Source: Carboxylicivirga marina
Lineage (GTDB): Bacteria; Bacteroidota; Bacteroidia; Bacteroidales; Marinilabiliaceae
Assembly (NCBI RefSeq): GCF_016612505.1
Contig: NZ_JAENRR010000048.1
Span: forward strand, 1 to 38,023
DNA: 38,023 bases
Reading direction: 5' to 3'
Shown here piece by piece: positions 7,963 to 17,319 of the stretch. The notes under the pieces were generated by a model. It was not told the origin of the DNA. It made no database searches and saw only the letters and a list, made by a program, of their open reading frames with translations. Positions within the stretch are counted from its first letter, which is position 1, and the number at the start of each line of letters is the position of its first letter. The translations under genes and the position numbers were made by a program.

Positions 7963-10900
7963 TTAATCTGATGATGCCACCTTATTTTCCTCGCTACTTT
8001 CTTCATCCACAGTTACTGATGCCTGAGTTAGTTTCTTATTGAACTTGGCAACAAACTTCTTTTTCATACTTTCTGGTGCAGGAAGAAAAGTGAAGTTTTC
8101 TCCTTTTTGTTTGCGCTCATCAGGCTTAAGCTCCTTGATGATACTATTGTAATCCTTGGCCGAGCATATAGTATACATTGAAGAATTTTTGTACCTGAAA
8201 TATACCCATGTTTCGGCATCAAACTCAATATAGATCTCAATAGAGTTACCACTTCGCTTGCGTGTTATCTCAGCCATTACTTTGGCCTCACGATTAACAA
8301 CAAACTCTTTGATATACGCCAAATCTGCTTTTCCGTTGGCCACAAAAGCACGTTTATTAGTATCCCATTTAAAGTCAATATTACTAAATAATAGCATTTG
8401 CTGAAGCTCGGCTGGGATACCAGTACCAGCACCTGTTTTGTTACGCTCCTGCTCGGCTGAGTTAGCCTGTTTGCGACCACTCCATTCGGCCAATCGCTTT
8501 ATGAAGGTTTCTTTACTGAGTTTTGAAGCTTTTGCACTCGAACGCAGAATTGAACTATACAGTACATCTTGTGCTTCGCTGTTAAAGAAAAAGTCAATAC
8601 CCATCATCGATGATAGGGTTATTTCATTTTCATCACGATTGTGTATAATAGTACCGCTCGACTTTAGCTTCACCGGCTCGAGATTAACACCAACATCAAT
8701 TACACCATGTCCCTGAATATTACAGGCTGCTTCAGAAAAACGCATGAGTGTGCCAGTTGTATCAGGACTGGCCAGTTTAGCTTCAGAAGCTATATCAAAA
8801 GATTTCTCCTCATCGTTATACACCAAATAACCCGTTGCATTAATCATTGGCACATCGCTATAATCTTTTCTGTCCTCAACAAACGATGAATACACATGGG
8901 TACTGTCTTTGGTGATAAAGAAATCTTTATAAATATTGTCAAAATCAAAATTTTGAAGCTCCTCACCTATTGGTATCCTGACATTGGAAGGATCAATAGC
9001 GGCATCGAAACGTACATAAGTTTGTGGTCCACGCGAGCAGCGATGCAGCATTTGCACACCTCCATCAAAGGTTAATAATTGATCACTTGCTCGCAAAGTA
9101 GCATTACCCTGATATGCAAAATGAGAATCAAAGGTAAATAAGTCTTTTGGTACTATCTTACTTTCGGCAACTGTCATTTCCTCTTTTCCATACTCAATGT
9201 TATGCATGGTTAAAGTCAGTTTTTTACCATCGCCATTAAAATAATCGTATTTACCATTGGCCTTATAAGCATATCTACCTGTAATAAATACTCGAGCATC
9301 GTACATGGTATGCTTCACTAACGAATCTTTATCGAGAACTATTCGAACGCTATCGAGCGGATCAATGGCTGCATCTTCACGAATGGTAACCAATCCATCA
9401 TTAAGTAAAAGGTTAGCATCTCCAACTTCAATATTTTTTACCTCCTCGGCAAAAATCGTTTCCGTTTCAACGTCGTACATAGCCATTGGAACATAGAATG
9501 CCAAAGAATCCTGACGACGGTGCGTAGAAACAAAACGGTTACCCTTAGATCCGCGTGCACCCATGTAGATATCATTTCTATCCATATCCCATGAGAACTC
9601 ACTTACATAAGACACATAGCGATTTCTAGTAAAATCAACCCTACTACCTCCCGAACGCGAACGGAATGTTCCTTGTCGGGTTTCAAAGTTAATATCTGAA
9701 ATCAAGTTGGTGGTGGCAAAACTCATTCCCTCCACTTCTGCACCTGACAAATTAAAGTCTGATGAATCAGCCAGTATGCTATGATCTGTAAAATCAATAT
9801 CCACCGATTTCACATTAGCCCTTGCCAGATAAAATGTACCTCCACCCGTCATGCCATATGGTGTGATTTTAATCTTACCCTGCAATTCGGCTTCTTCGTT
9901 ATACATGGTAAAGTTTTCTTCCTGGCTTTTTGCATGAAACTCATCGTCATGTGGCATATATTCTACGTAAATATATTGCGAACTAACATCGGGAAAAGGA
10001 GGGCTATCTGTTTGTTTACCAACAGTAAAGTCATATACCTGCCCTTTCACCATATTGGGTAAAAACGTAAAATCTTCTGAGAACGAAGTTGATGTCAGAT
10101 AGTTTAATTCACCATTTCCTTTAAGCCCTCTGTTACTCAAATCAATATCACTGGTAAAGGTGGCCTTTCCACCATATATCGGATAACCGTTTTCTGGTGT
10201 TTGACGTTTGAATCCAAGCGAGAAATCAGGTCGAATAGTCAGGTTCTCACGAAACGTAGGGAATATATTGGATTCGAATTCTCCGCTAAAGTTAAAGTTC
10301 GATCTGGATAAAGTATTGATACTGTCCATTTCGAAAGGGTCAAGTGTAAAGAACAGTTCATCTTTATGGTATGCACCACCTTGTATGGCAGGATTATCGA
10401 AATACACATATGATTCAATCTGGCTATTAATAACCGGGTAATGAGGGTTACTTTTCGCTCCTGACTTATTATCTGGCTCATCAATTTGCAAATAACCTGA
10501 CAACTGAGAAATTGTGTTACCTACATCTCTGAGTATTGGCATACCAAAGTAATCTTTCTCACCAGATTGCACCTTCATTGTTAACGAATCGATATTGCTC
10601 ATATCAATCCTAAAATCATCATACATAAACTTAAAACCCTCACCCGATAGTTTAAGCATACCAGCATTAATGGTTCCGTTAAATAAAAAATTTCGATTCT
10701 CTTTCAAGATGATTTTTTCATCTCGCGGAAAGAAAACAACGTTCTGGTGATCACAAATGGAGATAGTTTGAACACCATTTAAATCTAAATCGAAGTTTAA
10801 TAGGTCAATTCGGGCATTGGTAGTTTCACTGTCGGTCAATGACGTAAATCGAATAACATCGAAATCTTTCTTACCTAATCGAAAATCCAGATAATCGCGT

Positions 10901-12429
10901 AAACGCTGACGAATGGTTATTTCATCGGTATTAACATTGTAACCAATAAAACCATGAAAAGACAAGTCTATAATTTGCTGCCGTATTGGACTTAATGGAA
11001 AACCCATGTATTCGGCATATTCAGCCGCCGTAAACGGTTGCCCTCGAAAGTAATTACTGCAGTTGGCAAGCCCCTGCAAAGGATGAATAGCATCCATGCC
11101 TTGTAAGCGGTTATAAAATTCCTCACGAAAATAGCTAAGAGATTCGAAAAAAGCCTGATTTTGAGCAGCGCCTGTCAGCATGCGTAAATCAATAAACTGC
11201 TCACCTATTTTCCAACGAATTAACTCCACATCCATACTTATATTATGGTATGTATTAAAGTACGGACTGAGGGCCAGACCTTCTCCATTTCGTATCAAGT
11301 GTACCTCTTCAAGCTCAGCCATATACTTGAAAATAAGTCCCGGATGGTAGATAAACCCTCTGTTCATCACAATTGACACTTCGGTATCGTTACTTAATAT
11401 CTGGTCTTTACGCAAAGCAAAATACAATGATTTGGCTGTTATAAACGTTGTATCATTTCGCGAAATGGTAATGGTTGCAGGGTTCTCTTGTGTTCCGGCT
11501 CCTAAGAACTTTGCGCCATTTTGTGCAAAACCTCCTTCATAATCAATATTAGGATGGATCTTATCAATTTTAAAACGTTGCTCGCGGGTCACAAACTTGG
11601 GGTAAATAGTCGATTCTGGCGAAGTTATCTGCATGACCTTGTGCGACAGGCTACCATGCAGTGCGTAATCGAAATAATGACGATTATAAAACTCCACTGA
11701 GTCAAGCTCAATCTTAGGTTTATCAATATTTAACTCATAGCTGTTAAATGTCGCATACACCATATTGGCCTCAAAACCTGAACGTTCCCAAGTAATTTTA
11801 CCATTTTCGCCTCGCCATTTTTTCTCTAAAGGATACAATATGCCTGACGTATTTTCAATGACAATACTGTCTTTCTTAGATACACAAACCAGGTTGGTTT
11901 TATCGACTTTAAGCGTTAAGGTTTTATCGTGATATTCATAACGATAATTACCCGAACGTGCATACCAGGCCAATGCCGGCGTTGTATATATAGCATCGTT
12001 CTCTACCAGATTTTTACTAATAGCCAAAAACGACTTAAGGTGCCGAAGTGCATAACGTGGTTTATGCAATAAATCACTCACTGCAGCATGCCAGTTGTTG
12101 AAGCTACTTTGCTCATGGCCGCTTTGCTCAAATGCCATCACGGTTGTTAAGTAAGTATGGTAATCAGGGTAAGGACGTGCTTTTTTCTTAGCCATCTGAT
12201 TACATGTCTCAATCATCAGGCTTTTTAAATCAGCGTCTGCACTCAACCAAAAGCCTTCTAATGATTCTATAAAGACTTTTGCAGCCTTTTTATCAGTAGC
12301 TCCCTTAAATACTTCATTCATCTCGTCAACAAACAACTCGCTCTGCTCGCTAAACTTATTTTGAGCTGTTGTTAGTTCTAATCCAATGCTATTGATAAAT
12401 ATTAATACGGCTAGTAGTCGTTTAATCAT
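7963..12429 (-). CDS. Giant exported protein of unknown function (1488 residues)
   Basis: I do not recognise a named family. I chose the ATG at 12429 over an in-frame TTG at 12450 because it opens a standard signal peptide: MIKR, a hydrophobic core, and a likely cleavage after TTAQ near residue 23. The next 150 residues look helical. From about residue 230 to 1400 the chain is dominated by short alternating polar and hydrophobic strands with many Gly, Asn and Asp, as in long beta-helix or beta-sandwich envelope proteins. There are few cysteines, no lipobox and no clear transmembrane helix. The last 50 residues are rich in Lys then Ser and Glu, and I see no type IX sorting domain. It lies 36 bases after prmA and ends at a strong terminator, so it is probably co-transcribed with prmA. 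A periplasmic or outer-membrane role is likely. Confidence 0.6.
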   Translation of the reverse strand: MIKRLLAVLIFINSIGLELTTAQNKFSEQSELFVDEMNEVFKGATDKKAAKVFIESLEGFWLSADADLKSLMIETCNQMAKKKARPYPDYHTYLTTVMAFEQSGHEQSSFNNWHAAVSDLLHKPRYALRHLKSFLAISKNLVENDAIYTTPALAWYARSGNYRYEYHDKTLTLKVDKTNLVCVSKKDSIVIENTSGILYPLEKKWRGENGKITWERSGFEANMVYATFNSYELNIDKPKIELDSVEFYNRHYFDYALHGSLSHKVMQITSPESTIYPKFVTREQRFKIDKIHPNIDYEGGFAQNGAKFLGAGTQENPATITISRNDTTFITAKSLYFALRKDQILSNDTEVSIVMNRGFIYHPGLIFKYMAELEEVHLIRNGEGLALSPYFNTYHNISMDVELIRWKIGEQFIDLRMLTGAAQNQAFFESLSYFREEFYNRLQGMDAIHPLQGLANCSNYFRGQPFTAAEYAEYMGFPLSPIRQQIIDLSFHGFIGYNVNTDEITIRQRLRDYLDFRLGKKDFDVIRFTSLTDSETTNARIDLLNFDLDLNGVQTISICDHQNVVFFPRDEKIILKENRNFLFNGTINAGMLKLSGEGFKFMYDDFRIDMSNIDSLTMKVQSGEKDYFGMPILRDVGNTISQLSGYLQIDEPDNKSGAKSNPHYPVINSQIESYVYFDNPAIQGGAYHKDELFFTLDPFEMDSINTLSRSNFNFSGEFESNIFPTFRENLTIRPDFSLGFKRQTPENGYPIYGGKATFTSDIDLSNRGLKGNGELNYLTSTSFSEDFTFLPNMVKGQVYDFTVGKQTDSPPFPDVSSQYIYVEYMPHDDEFHAKSQEENFTMYNEEAELQGKIKITPYGMTGGGTFYLARANVKSVDIDFTDHSILADSSDFNLSGAEVEGMSFATTNLISDINFETRQGTFRSRSGGSRVDFTRNRYVSYVSEFSWDMDRNDIYMGARGSKGNRFVSTHRRQDSLAFYVPMAMYDVETETIFAEEVKNIEVGDANLLLNDGLVTIREDAAIDPLDSVRIVLDKDSLVKHTMYDARVFITGRYAYKANGKYDYFNGDGKKLTLTMHNIEYGKEEMTVAESKIVPKDLFTFDSHFAYQGNATLRASDQLLTFDGGVQMLHRCSRGPQTYVRFDAAIDPSNVRIPIGEELQNFDFDNIYKDFFITKDSTHVYSSFVEDRKDYSDVPMINATGYLVYNDEEKSFDIASEAKLASPDTTGTLMRFSEAACNIQGHGVIDVGVNLEPVKLKSSGTIIHNRDENEITLSSMMGIDFFFNSEAQDVLYSSILRSSAKASKLSKETFIKRLAEWSGRKQANSAEQERNKTGAGTGIPAELQQMLLFSNIDFKWDTNKRAFVANGKADLAYIKEFVVNREAKVMAEITRKRSGNSIEIYIEFDAETWVYFRYKNSSMYTICSAKDYNSIIKELKPDERKQKGENFTFLPAPESMKKKFVAKFNKKLTQASVTVDEESSEENKVASSD

Positions 12430-12465
12430 ATGACTCAGGTTCTGCTCCAAATGTGCGTTCTATAT

Positions 12466-13305
12466 TTACTCGGCCTTTATATACGCAAGCGACGTCCAAT
12501 TGTTATCAGTTTTTCTAGATTTTAGCTGTAAATTATATTTTTGAGCTTCACGATCCATTATTTCAACATCTTCGCTATAGAAACCACTGAAATAAATGCT
12601 CCCGCCAGGTTTTAGTACTTTGGCATAATTAGCCATATCGGCCAATAAAATATTGCGATTAATATTAGCTAATATTAGATCATATTGCTGGTCTTTTAAT
12701 AAGTCAGCACCTCCTAACAATACCTCCATATTAGAAACCGAATTTAATTCCAGATTTGTAATTGCATTATTATAAGCCCATTCATTAATATCGATACCAG
12801 TCACTTTGGCCGCTCCTTTCATTGAGCATAGCATACCTAAGATGGCCGTACCACAACCCATATCAAGCACATCTAGTCCAGCTACATCTATTTCAAGCAA
12901 ATAGTTAAGTATCAAGCTTGTTGTTTCATGATGTCCGGTGCCAAAGCTCATCTTAGGATCGATAATAATTTCATATTTAGCCTCTGAGTCAACCTGATGA
13001 AAGGAACTACGGATAATACATTTATCTTCAATAATAATAGGTTGAAAAAAATTCTTCTCCCACTCTTTATTCCAGTTCTGATCGGGTATTACTTCTGTAC
13101 TATAATCAATGGAGATGCCTTCCAATGGACAATATATTTCAGATAATGTAATGTCTTCAAATAAAGGGCTTGGAATATAAGCATTAAAACCCTTGTCGTT
13201 TTCTTCGAAACTTTCAAAGCCCATCTCTCCCATTTGTGCCATTAGCAACTCATTGGCCACTTCATTTACAGGGCTAACCTTTACTTCTACTTTGGTATAT
13301 TCCAT
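12466..13305 (-). CDS. prmA: Ribosomal protein L11 methyltransferase
   Basis: The enzyme methylates ribosomal protein L11 in the cytoplasm using S-adenosylmethionine. The 279 residues comprise a short N-terminal substrate-recognition domain (about 1-75) and a class I methyltransferase domain. Diagnostic motifs are the PrmA-specific FGTGHHETT (121-129), SAM motif I DMGCGTAILG (148-157), the acidic D172 in GIDINEWA, and LANINRNIL, which matches the family's NPP-like LANI segment. Length is typical. A good minus-strand promoter lies just upstream, and the giant exported protein gene follows after 36 bases. Confidence 0.93.
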   Translation of the reverse strand: MEYTKVEVKVSPVNEVANELLMAQMGEMGFESFEENDKGFNAYIPSPLFEDITLSEIYCPLEGISIDYSTEVIPDQNWNKEWEKNFFQPIIIEDKCIIRSSFHQVDSEAKYEIIIDPKMSFGTGHHETTSLILNYLLEIDVAGLDVLDMGCGTAILGMLCSMKGAAKVTGIDINEWAYNNAITNLELNSVSNMEVLLGGADLLKDQQYDLILANINRNILLADMANYAKVLKPGGSIYFSGFYSEDVEIMDREAQKYNLQLKSRKTDNNWTSLAYIKAE

Positions 13306-13319
13306 TATCCTTTTTTTGA

Positions 13320-13351
13320 CAAAAGTATTTAAAAAGCTGATTCCACCGCAA
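13320..13351 (-). promoter_or_regulatory. Promoter of prmA
   Basis: On the minus strand TACTTTTG (13327-13320) matches TAnnTTTG exactly, with TTG at 13351-13349 and a 21-base spacer. Transcription would start near 13313, leaving a very short leader before the start codon at 13305. Confidence 0.5.
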
Positions 13352-13364
13352 GCAGAAAATCATA

Positions 13365-13409
13365 ATAATGGCCGAATGTGTTGATTTGTGTATTACATTC
13401 GGCCATTAT
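13365..13409 (-). terminator. Long hairpin after the TapB-like gene
   Basis: Perfect 15-base arms, ATAATGGCCGAATGT (13365-13379) and its complement (13395-13409), enclose a 15-base loop. It lies 56 bases after the stop of the minus-strand gene at 13466. The T-run on the minus side is broken (ATTATTATGATTTTC), so it may be a weak terminator or an mRNA-stabilising 3' hairpin. Confidence 0.65.
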
Positions 13410-13465
13410 ATATTTTCAACTATTAATTCAACAGTTTATGGTTTTTTAAACTTAGTCAGCTCACT

Positions 13466-14122
13466 TTAGCCAATCAACTTTCCTTTTTTAATTGTTTCTG
13501 TTTTAACAACCCCAACACCTTCGGCATACCATTCTACAGAGCTTATTTTTATATTGACAATTGATTTGGTTACTATATCCTGAGATATTTTTACACAATC
13601 AAAGGTTCCCGCAGGTGTCGTTAACTCTTCTTCGGCCACAATTAACCGATTAACCACATTTACCGTCATATTAATCGGAAAAGGACCACCATTTACTTCC
13701 ATCTTTATGTATCCATCCTTCAGGTTTTCACCAATTTTGTAGGATGACGGAATACTTATTTCATCCATCGAAAGTTTAACCTCCATGCCTTCATAGGCTT
13801 CCATTTGCTTTTTATCAATGTAGCCATTCATATCAATATAAAACTCACCATCAATGCACTTAAATGTCATTTCGTTTTCCACCAATTCCTCCTTAGACTT
13901 AGGGTCTTCAAACTTCTGGTGTACCGTAAATGTAGTTGTATTTCCTTTGCTTTCAACTTGCGAAACATGTTGGGTGACAATCCCAACCACTTTACCTTTT
14001 TTGTCGTAATTAGTCATTTCGCTAATGGTGCCTTTTTCAAACGGAATATAGGCTTTACAGTCTTGTGCTTCTGTAAGTGTCAATTGTAGCAGCAATAATG
14101 CTACACTCAAAAAAAATTTCAT
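13466..14122 (-). CDS. Secreted TapB/DUF3108-like protein
   Basis: The 218-residue protein starts with a clear signal peptide (MKFF, hydrophobic core, cleavage likely after TEAQ at residue 19-20). The mature part is beta-rich with a single likely structural pattern: CKAYIPF near the start, EMTNYDKKGK, a GENLKDG turn, TPAGTFDCVKI, and a closing YAEGVGVVKTE strand. That last pair of segments is typical of secreted Bacteroidota proteins of the TapB-like/DUF3108-like group, where a G[TV]F[DE]C[YV]K signature precedes a W[YF]A.G[IV]G strand. Function in this group is not established. It is probably monocistronic; a long hairpin follows the stop. The family call is from memory of the signature, so moderate confidence. 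Confidence 0.6.
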   Translation of the reverse strand: MKFFLSVALLLLQLTLTEAQDCKAYIPFEKGTISEMTNYDKKGKVVGIVTQHVSQVESKGNTTTFTVHQKFEDPKSKEELVENEMTFKCIDGEFYIDMNGYIDKKQMEAYEGMEVKLSMDEISIPSSYKIGENLKDGYIKMEVNGGPFPINMTVNVVNRLIVAEEELTTPAGTFDCVKISQDIVTKSIVNIKISSVEWYAEGVGVVKTETIKKGKLIG

Positions 14123-14312
14123 AATCTAAGGATTAAATTTGATAATTGGCTAACTAAGGTATTACATATTTTATCAGGAGATAAAGGGTAAACAAGCATT
14201 CAAATCGTAGAAATGATCATCTAATAAAGATATTGATTATTGATGACTAAACACTTCATTAGTAAAATTGAATTCTTTGATTATCTTTAGCTAACAATTG
14301 CTTACCCAGTTA

Positions 14313-16571
14313 ATGATGCAGTCTTTTAATCGAACGACAATAACTTCCTGTCTAACAGTTCTCATACTGTTACTATGTACTTTTAGTACTGCAAACGACT
14401 TAAAAGAAGTCGTTGTATTAAACTCATACCATTATGGTTTCAAATGGACAGCTGACATTAATGAAGCCATTTCGGAGCAATTCAGGCAAGACGAATCTAC
14501 ACGTCTGTTTTATGAATTTATGGATAGTAAGCGATTTCATTCAGATGAGTATTTCCAGACTTTGTTTGAACAGTATCGCTTAAAGTATAAAAATCATAAA
14601 GTCGATGGTGTTATATGCTCCGACAACAGAGCATTTGATTTTTTTAGCGAACACGGTAAAGAGATTTGGGGCAACGTTCCGGCAATATTTTGTGGTGTTA
14701 ATGACATTGGTGAGCAATTAGATCGTGTTGATTCTACAAGGCAAGCGATTGTTCATGAAATAATTGATGTAAAAGGTACCATTGATTTAATTGAATTACT
14801 GCAACCTGAACTGGAAGAAATAATTGTCATTTCAGACAAAACCTTATCTGGTAACATATTTTTAAATCAATTTATCGAGGCATTTGATAGTAAACACCGA
14901 AATTATACCTATCGAATAATAAACAATACAAAACCGGATTTATTAAAAAAAGCGCTTAATAAGATACCATCAAGCAACCGAGCTATATATCTTTTGAGCT
15001 TATACACAGAGCACAATGGCATACCGAATGAAATGGTATTAGAGAGTCAGTATTTCTTTAACGAACTAAATATACCCCTATATAGTAATTGGGATTTTTT
15101 GATGCCCGATTTAATCGTTGGAGGAAAAATTTTAAAAGCAGCTGACCAAGGGCAACTATCTGCCATACTCATGCAACAACTGCTGAATAATGAAACAATA
15201 CCAACCCACAATTACCCCGAAGATCAAATTATTATTGATGAAATAACGCTGTTAAAGAATCAACTATCAGAGGAATACTTACCAGATAACATTCTGCTAA
15301 TTAATGAAGACAACCATTTTATCGAACGTCATAAAAAGGAATTAACTATTATACTAATTATCCTTATCATTTTCATTTTTATCATTTTACTCCTTGTGAG
15401 TGATATTATCAAACGTAAAAGTGTTGAAATAAGTTTTATTGATAGTGAAAAGCGATTAGAATTAGCCATAAGTGGTGCTAATGAAGGATTGTGGGATATA
15501 GATCTGGAGAAAAAAACCTTCTTTATAAATGAACAATATGCTAAACTTCTTGAGTACAAAACGGCCAGTGAATTTCGATTTAACTTGAGCAACTGGCAAG
15601 AGTTTGTCTTTTCGCAGGATATTGAACAAATTAAAGAGGCCTACAATATCCATAGAGATGGTATTGCTGAAGTATTCCAGTGTGAAGCTCGTTTAATAAA
15701 AAAAGATGGTTCTTTATCCTGGTTTTCGATACACGGTAAAATAACCGAGCGTATTAACGGTAAACCCATCCGAATAACGGGTATTATTCTGAATATAAAC
15801 AACCAAAAAGCATTCGAAAAAGAGTTGCAGAATGCGAAGGAGAAAGCTGAAGAAAGCGATCGTTTAAAATCTTCATTTTTGGCGAATATGTCTCACGAGA
15901 TTCGTACACCAATGAATGCTATTCTGGGCTTTACTGATTTACTTATATATGGTCAGTTATCTGGAATTGAACAGAACGAATACCTCAATATGATTAAGCG
16001 AAGTGGTGAAAACCTGTTAACGCTTATCAACGACATTATTGATATTAGTAAAATTGAATCGGGAGAACTTAAAATATCTGCCGATAAAATTAATATTAAT
16101 GAGCTGATAAAGGAAGTACACATTGTTGGCTTAAGCTTATGTTCTAGTTTAAATAAACCGGTTGACGTACGAATTAATCCTCTCGCCAATAGTTCAGCAG
16201 AAATATTAACCGATCCTTTACGTGTTTATCAAATACTACTTAACCTGGTTTCCAACGCCATAAAATTCACCAATAAAGGTTTTGTCGAAATTGACTATTC
16301 CATAATAAATGACAACGAACTTAAGTTATCTGTAAAAGACAGCGGACCTGGCATTTCCGACGAAGACCAAAAAGTTATTTTTGAGCGCTTCAGACAGGTT
16401 GATGAGTCAACTATTAAAAAACATGGCGGTACAGGTTTAGGATTATCAATTACTAAAAGTCTGGTTGAATTAATGAATGGTAACATAACCCTTATTTCAA
16501 AGCCTCGAAAAGGCTCACAATTTATCGTTAAGTTACCCGTTAAAACGATCAGTTCGATACCTACAAACTAA
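14313..16571 (+). CDS. Histidine kinase with periplasmic ABC-substrate-binding-like sensor
   Basis: I start at the ATG at 14313 rather than the TTG at 14298; a second ATG at 14316 is equally possible. The 752-residue protein has an N-terminal signal/anchor helix, then a periplasmic domain of about 300 residues beginning VVVLNSYHYGFKWT and containing DGVICSDNRAFDFF and PAIFCGVND, which resemble the ABC_sub_bind sensor family. One strong membrane helix lies at about 344-365. A PAS domain (about 375-500), a HisKA domain with H528 in NMSHEIRTPMN, and a complete ATPase domain follow (NLVSNAIKF, DSGPGIS, FERFRQ, GGTGLGLSI). No receiver domain is fused and no response regulator is adjacent, so it is an orphan kinase. 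The ligand is unknown. Confidence 0.88.
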   Translation: MMQSFNRTTITSCLTVLILLLCTFSTANDLKEVVVLNSYHYGFKWTADINEAISEQFRQDESTRLFYEFMDSKRFHSDEYFQTLFEQYRLKYKNHKVDGVICSDNRAFDFFSEHGKEIWGNVPAIFCGVNDIGEQLDRVDSTRQAIVHEIIDVKGTIDLIELLQPELEEIIVISDKTLSGNIFLNQFIEAFDSKHRNYTYRIINNTKPDLLKKALNKIPSSNRAIYLLSLYTEHNGIPNEMVLESQYFFNELNIPLYSNWDFLMPDLIVGGKILKAADQGQLSAILMQQLLNNETIPTHNYPEDQIIIDEITLLKNQLSEEYLPDNILLINEDNHFIERHKKELTIILIILIIFIFIILLLVSDIIKRKSVEISFIDSEKRLELAISGANEGLWDIDLEKKTFFINEQYAKLLEYKTASEFRFNLSNWQEFVFSQDIEQIKEAYNIHRDGIAEVFQCEARLIKKDGSLSWFSIHGKITERINGKPIRITGIILNINNQKAFEKELQNAKEKAEESDRLKSSFLANMSHEIRTPMNAILGFTDLLIYGQLSGIEQNEYLNMIKRSGENLLTLINDIIDISKIESGELKISADKININELIKEVHIVGLSLCSSLNKPVDVRINPLANSSAEILTDPLRVYQILLNLVSNAIKFTNKGFVEIDYSIINDNELKLSVKDSGPGISDEDQKVIFERFRQVDESTIKKHGGTGLGLSITKSLVELMNGNITLISKPRKGSQFIVKLPVKTISSIPTN

Positions 16572-16626
16572 TATAGTGAAGGGTTGAACCGACCATTTTT
16601 TTATCTTTACGGTAAATAAAAAATAT

Positions 16627-17319
16627 ATGGAGTTATTTTACGATCCTGACTTCAAGGGTCAAGGTGTTTTAAATGAAAGCGAAAGCAAGCATTGCATTAA
16701 CGTATTAAGACATAAAATTGGAGACATTATAACTGTTGCTGACGGCAAGGGACACTATTTCAGATGCACAATAGTAACTGCTCATCCTAAGAAATGCGAT
16801 TTAGAGTTAGTAGAAACACAAAAATTTGCGGAACCTGATGTTAAGATTCATCTGGCAGTTGCTCCTACTAAAAATATTGATCGCTTTGAATGGCTAATCG
16901 AAAAAGCCATGGAGTTAGGCGTTAGCGAAATCACTCCTTTATTATGTAATCATTCGGAACGCAAAAAAGTAAGAACAGATAGACTTGAACGTATTGTGGT
17001 TGCTGCCATGAAACAATCGTTAAAAGCTCACATGCCCATAATTAATGAGCTAACGCCTTTTGATTCTTTCATTAAGCAAGAAAACCCTAAAGGCTATATT
17101 GCACATTGCTATGATTCTGTCAAAACTCCCTTGAAGAACGCTTATCAGACAAAATCAGATTGCACCCTATGCATTGGGCCTGAAGGCGACTTTTCGTTGG
17201 AGGAAGTTAATAAAGCGACTGCGGCCAATTACGAAGCTGTTTCACTGGGTCAAAGTCGTTTACGTACTGAAACTGCAGGCCTTATTGCTTGTCATACCAT
17301 CCATCTTCTAAATGAATAA
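16627..17319 (+). CDS. rsmE: 16S rRNA (uracil-1498-N3)-methyltransferase
   Basis: RsmE methylates U1498 of 16S rRNA in the decoding region. The 230-residue protein has the small N-terminal PUA-like domain (about 1-70, with HCINVLRHKIGD and VADGKG) and a C-terminal SPOUT knot domain. Diagnostic segments are KNIDRFEWLIEKAMELGV, CNHSERKKV, AAMKQSLKAHMP, the knot motif CIGPEGDFS, and the SLGQSRLRTETAG end that binds S-adenosylmethionine. Length is normal. Its stop overlaps the start of the next gene by 8 bases, so the two are translated from one message. Confidence 0.94.
   Translation: MELFYDPDFKGQGVLNESESKHCINVLRHKIGDIITVADGKGHYFRCTIVTAHPKKCDLELVETQKFAEPDVKIHLAVAPTKNIDRFEWLIEKAMELGVSEITPLLCNHSERKKVRTDRLERIVVAAMKQSLKAHMPIINELTPFDSFIKQENPKGYIAHCYDSVKTPLKNAYQTKSDCTLCIGPEGDFSLEEVNKATAANYEAVSLGQSRLRTETAGLIACHTIHLLNE

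Noticed and set aside
8064-10484. Several ORFs of 60-93 codons in other frames within the giant exported gene
   Set aside because: They are shadows: no family marks, and the 1488-residue frame is continuous with a signal peptide and terminator.
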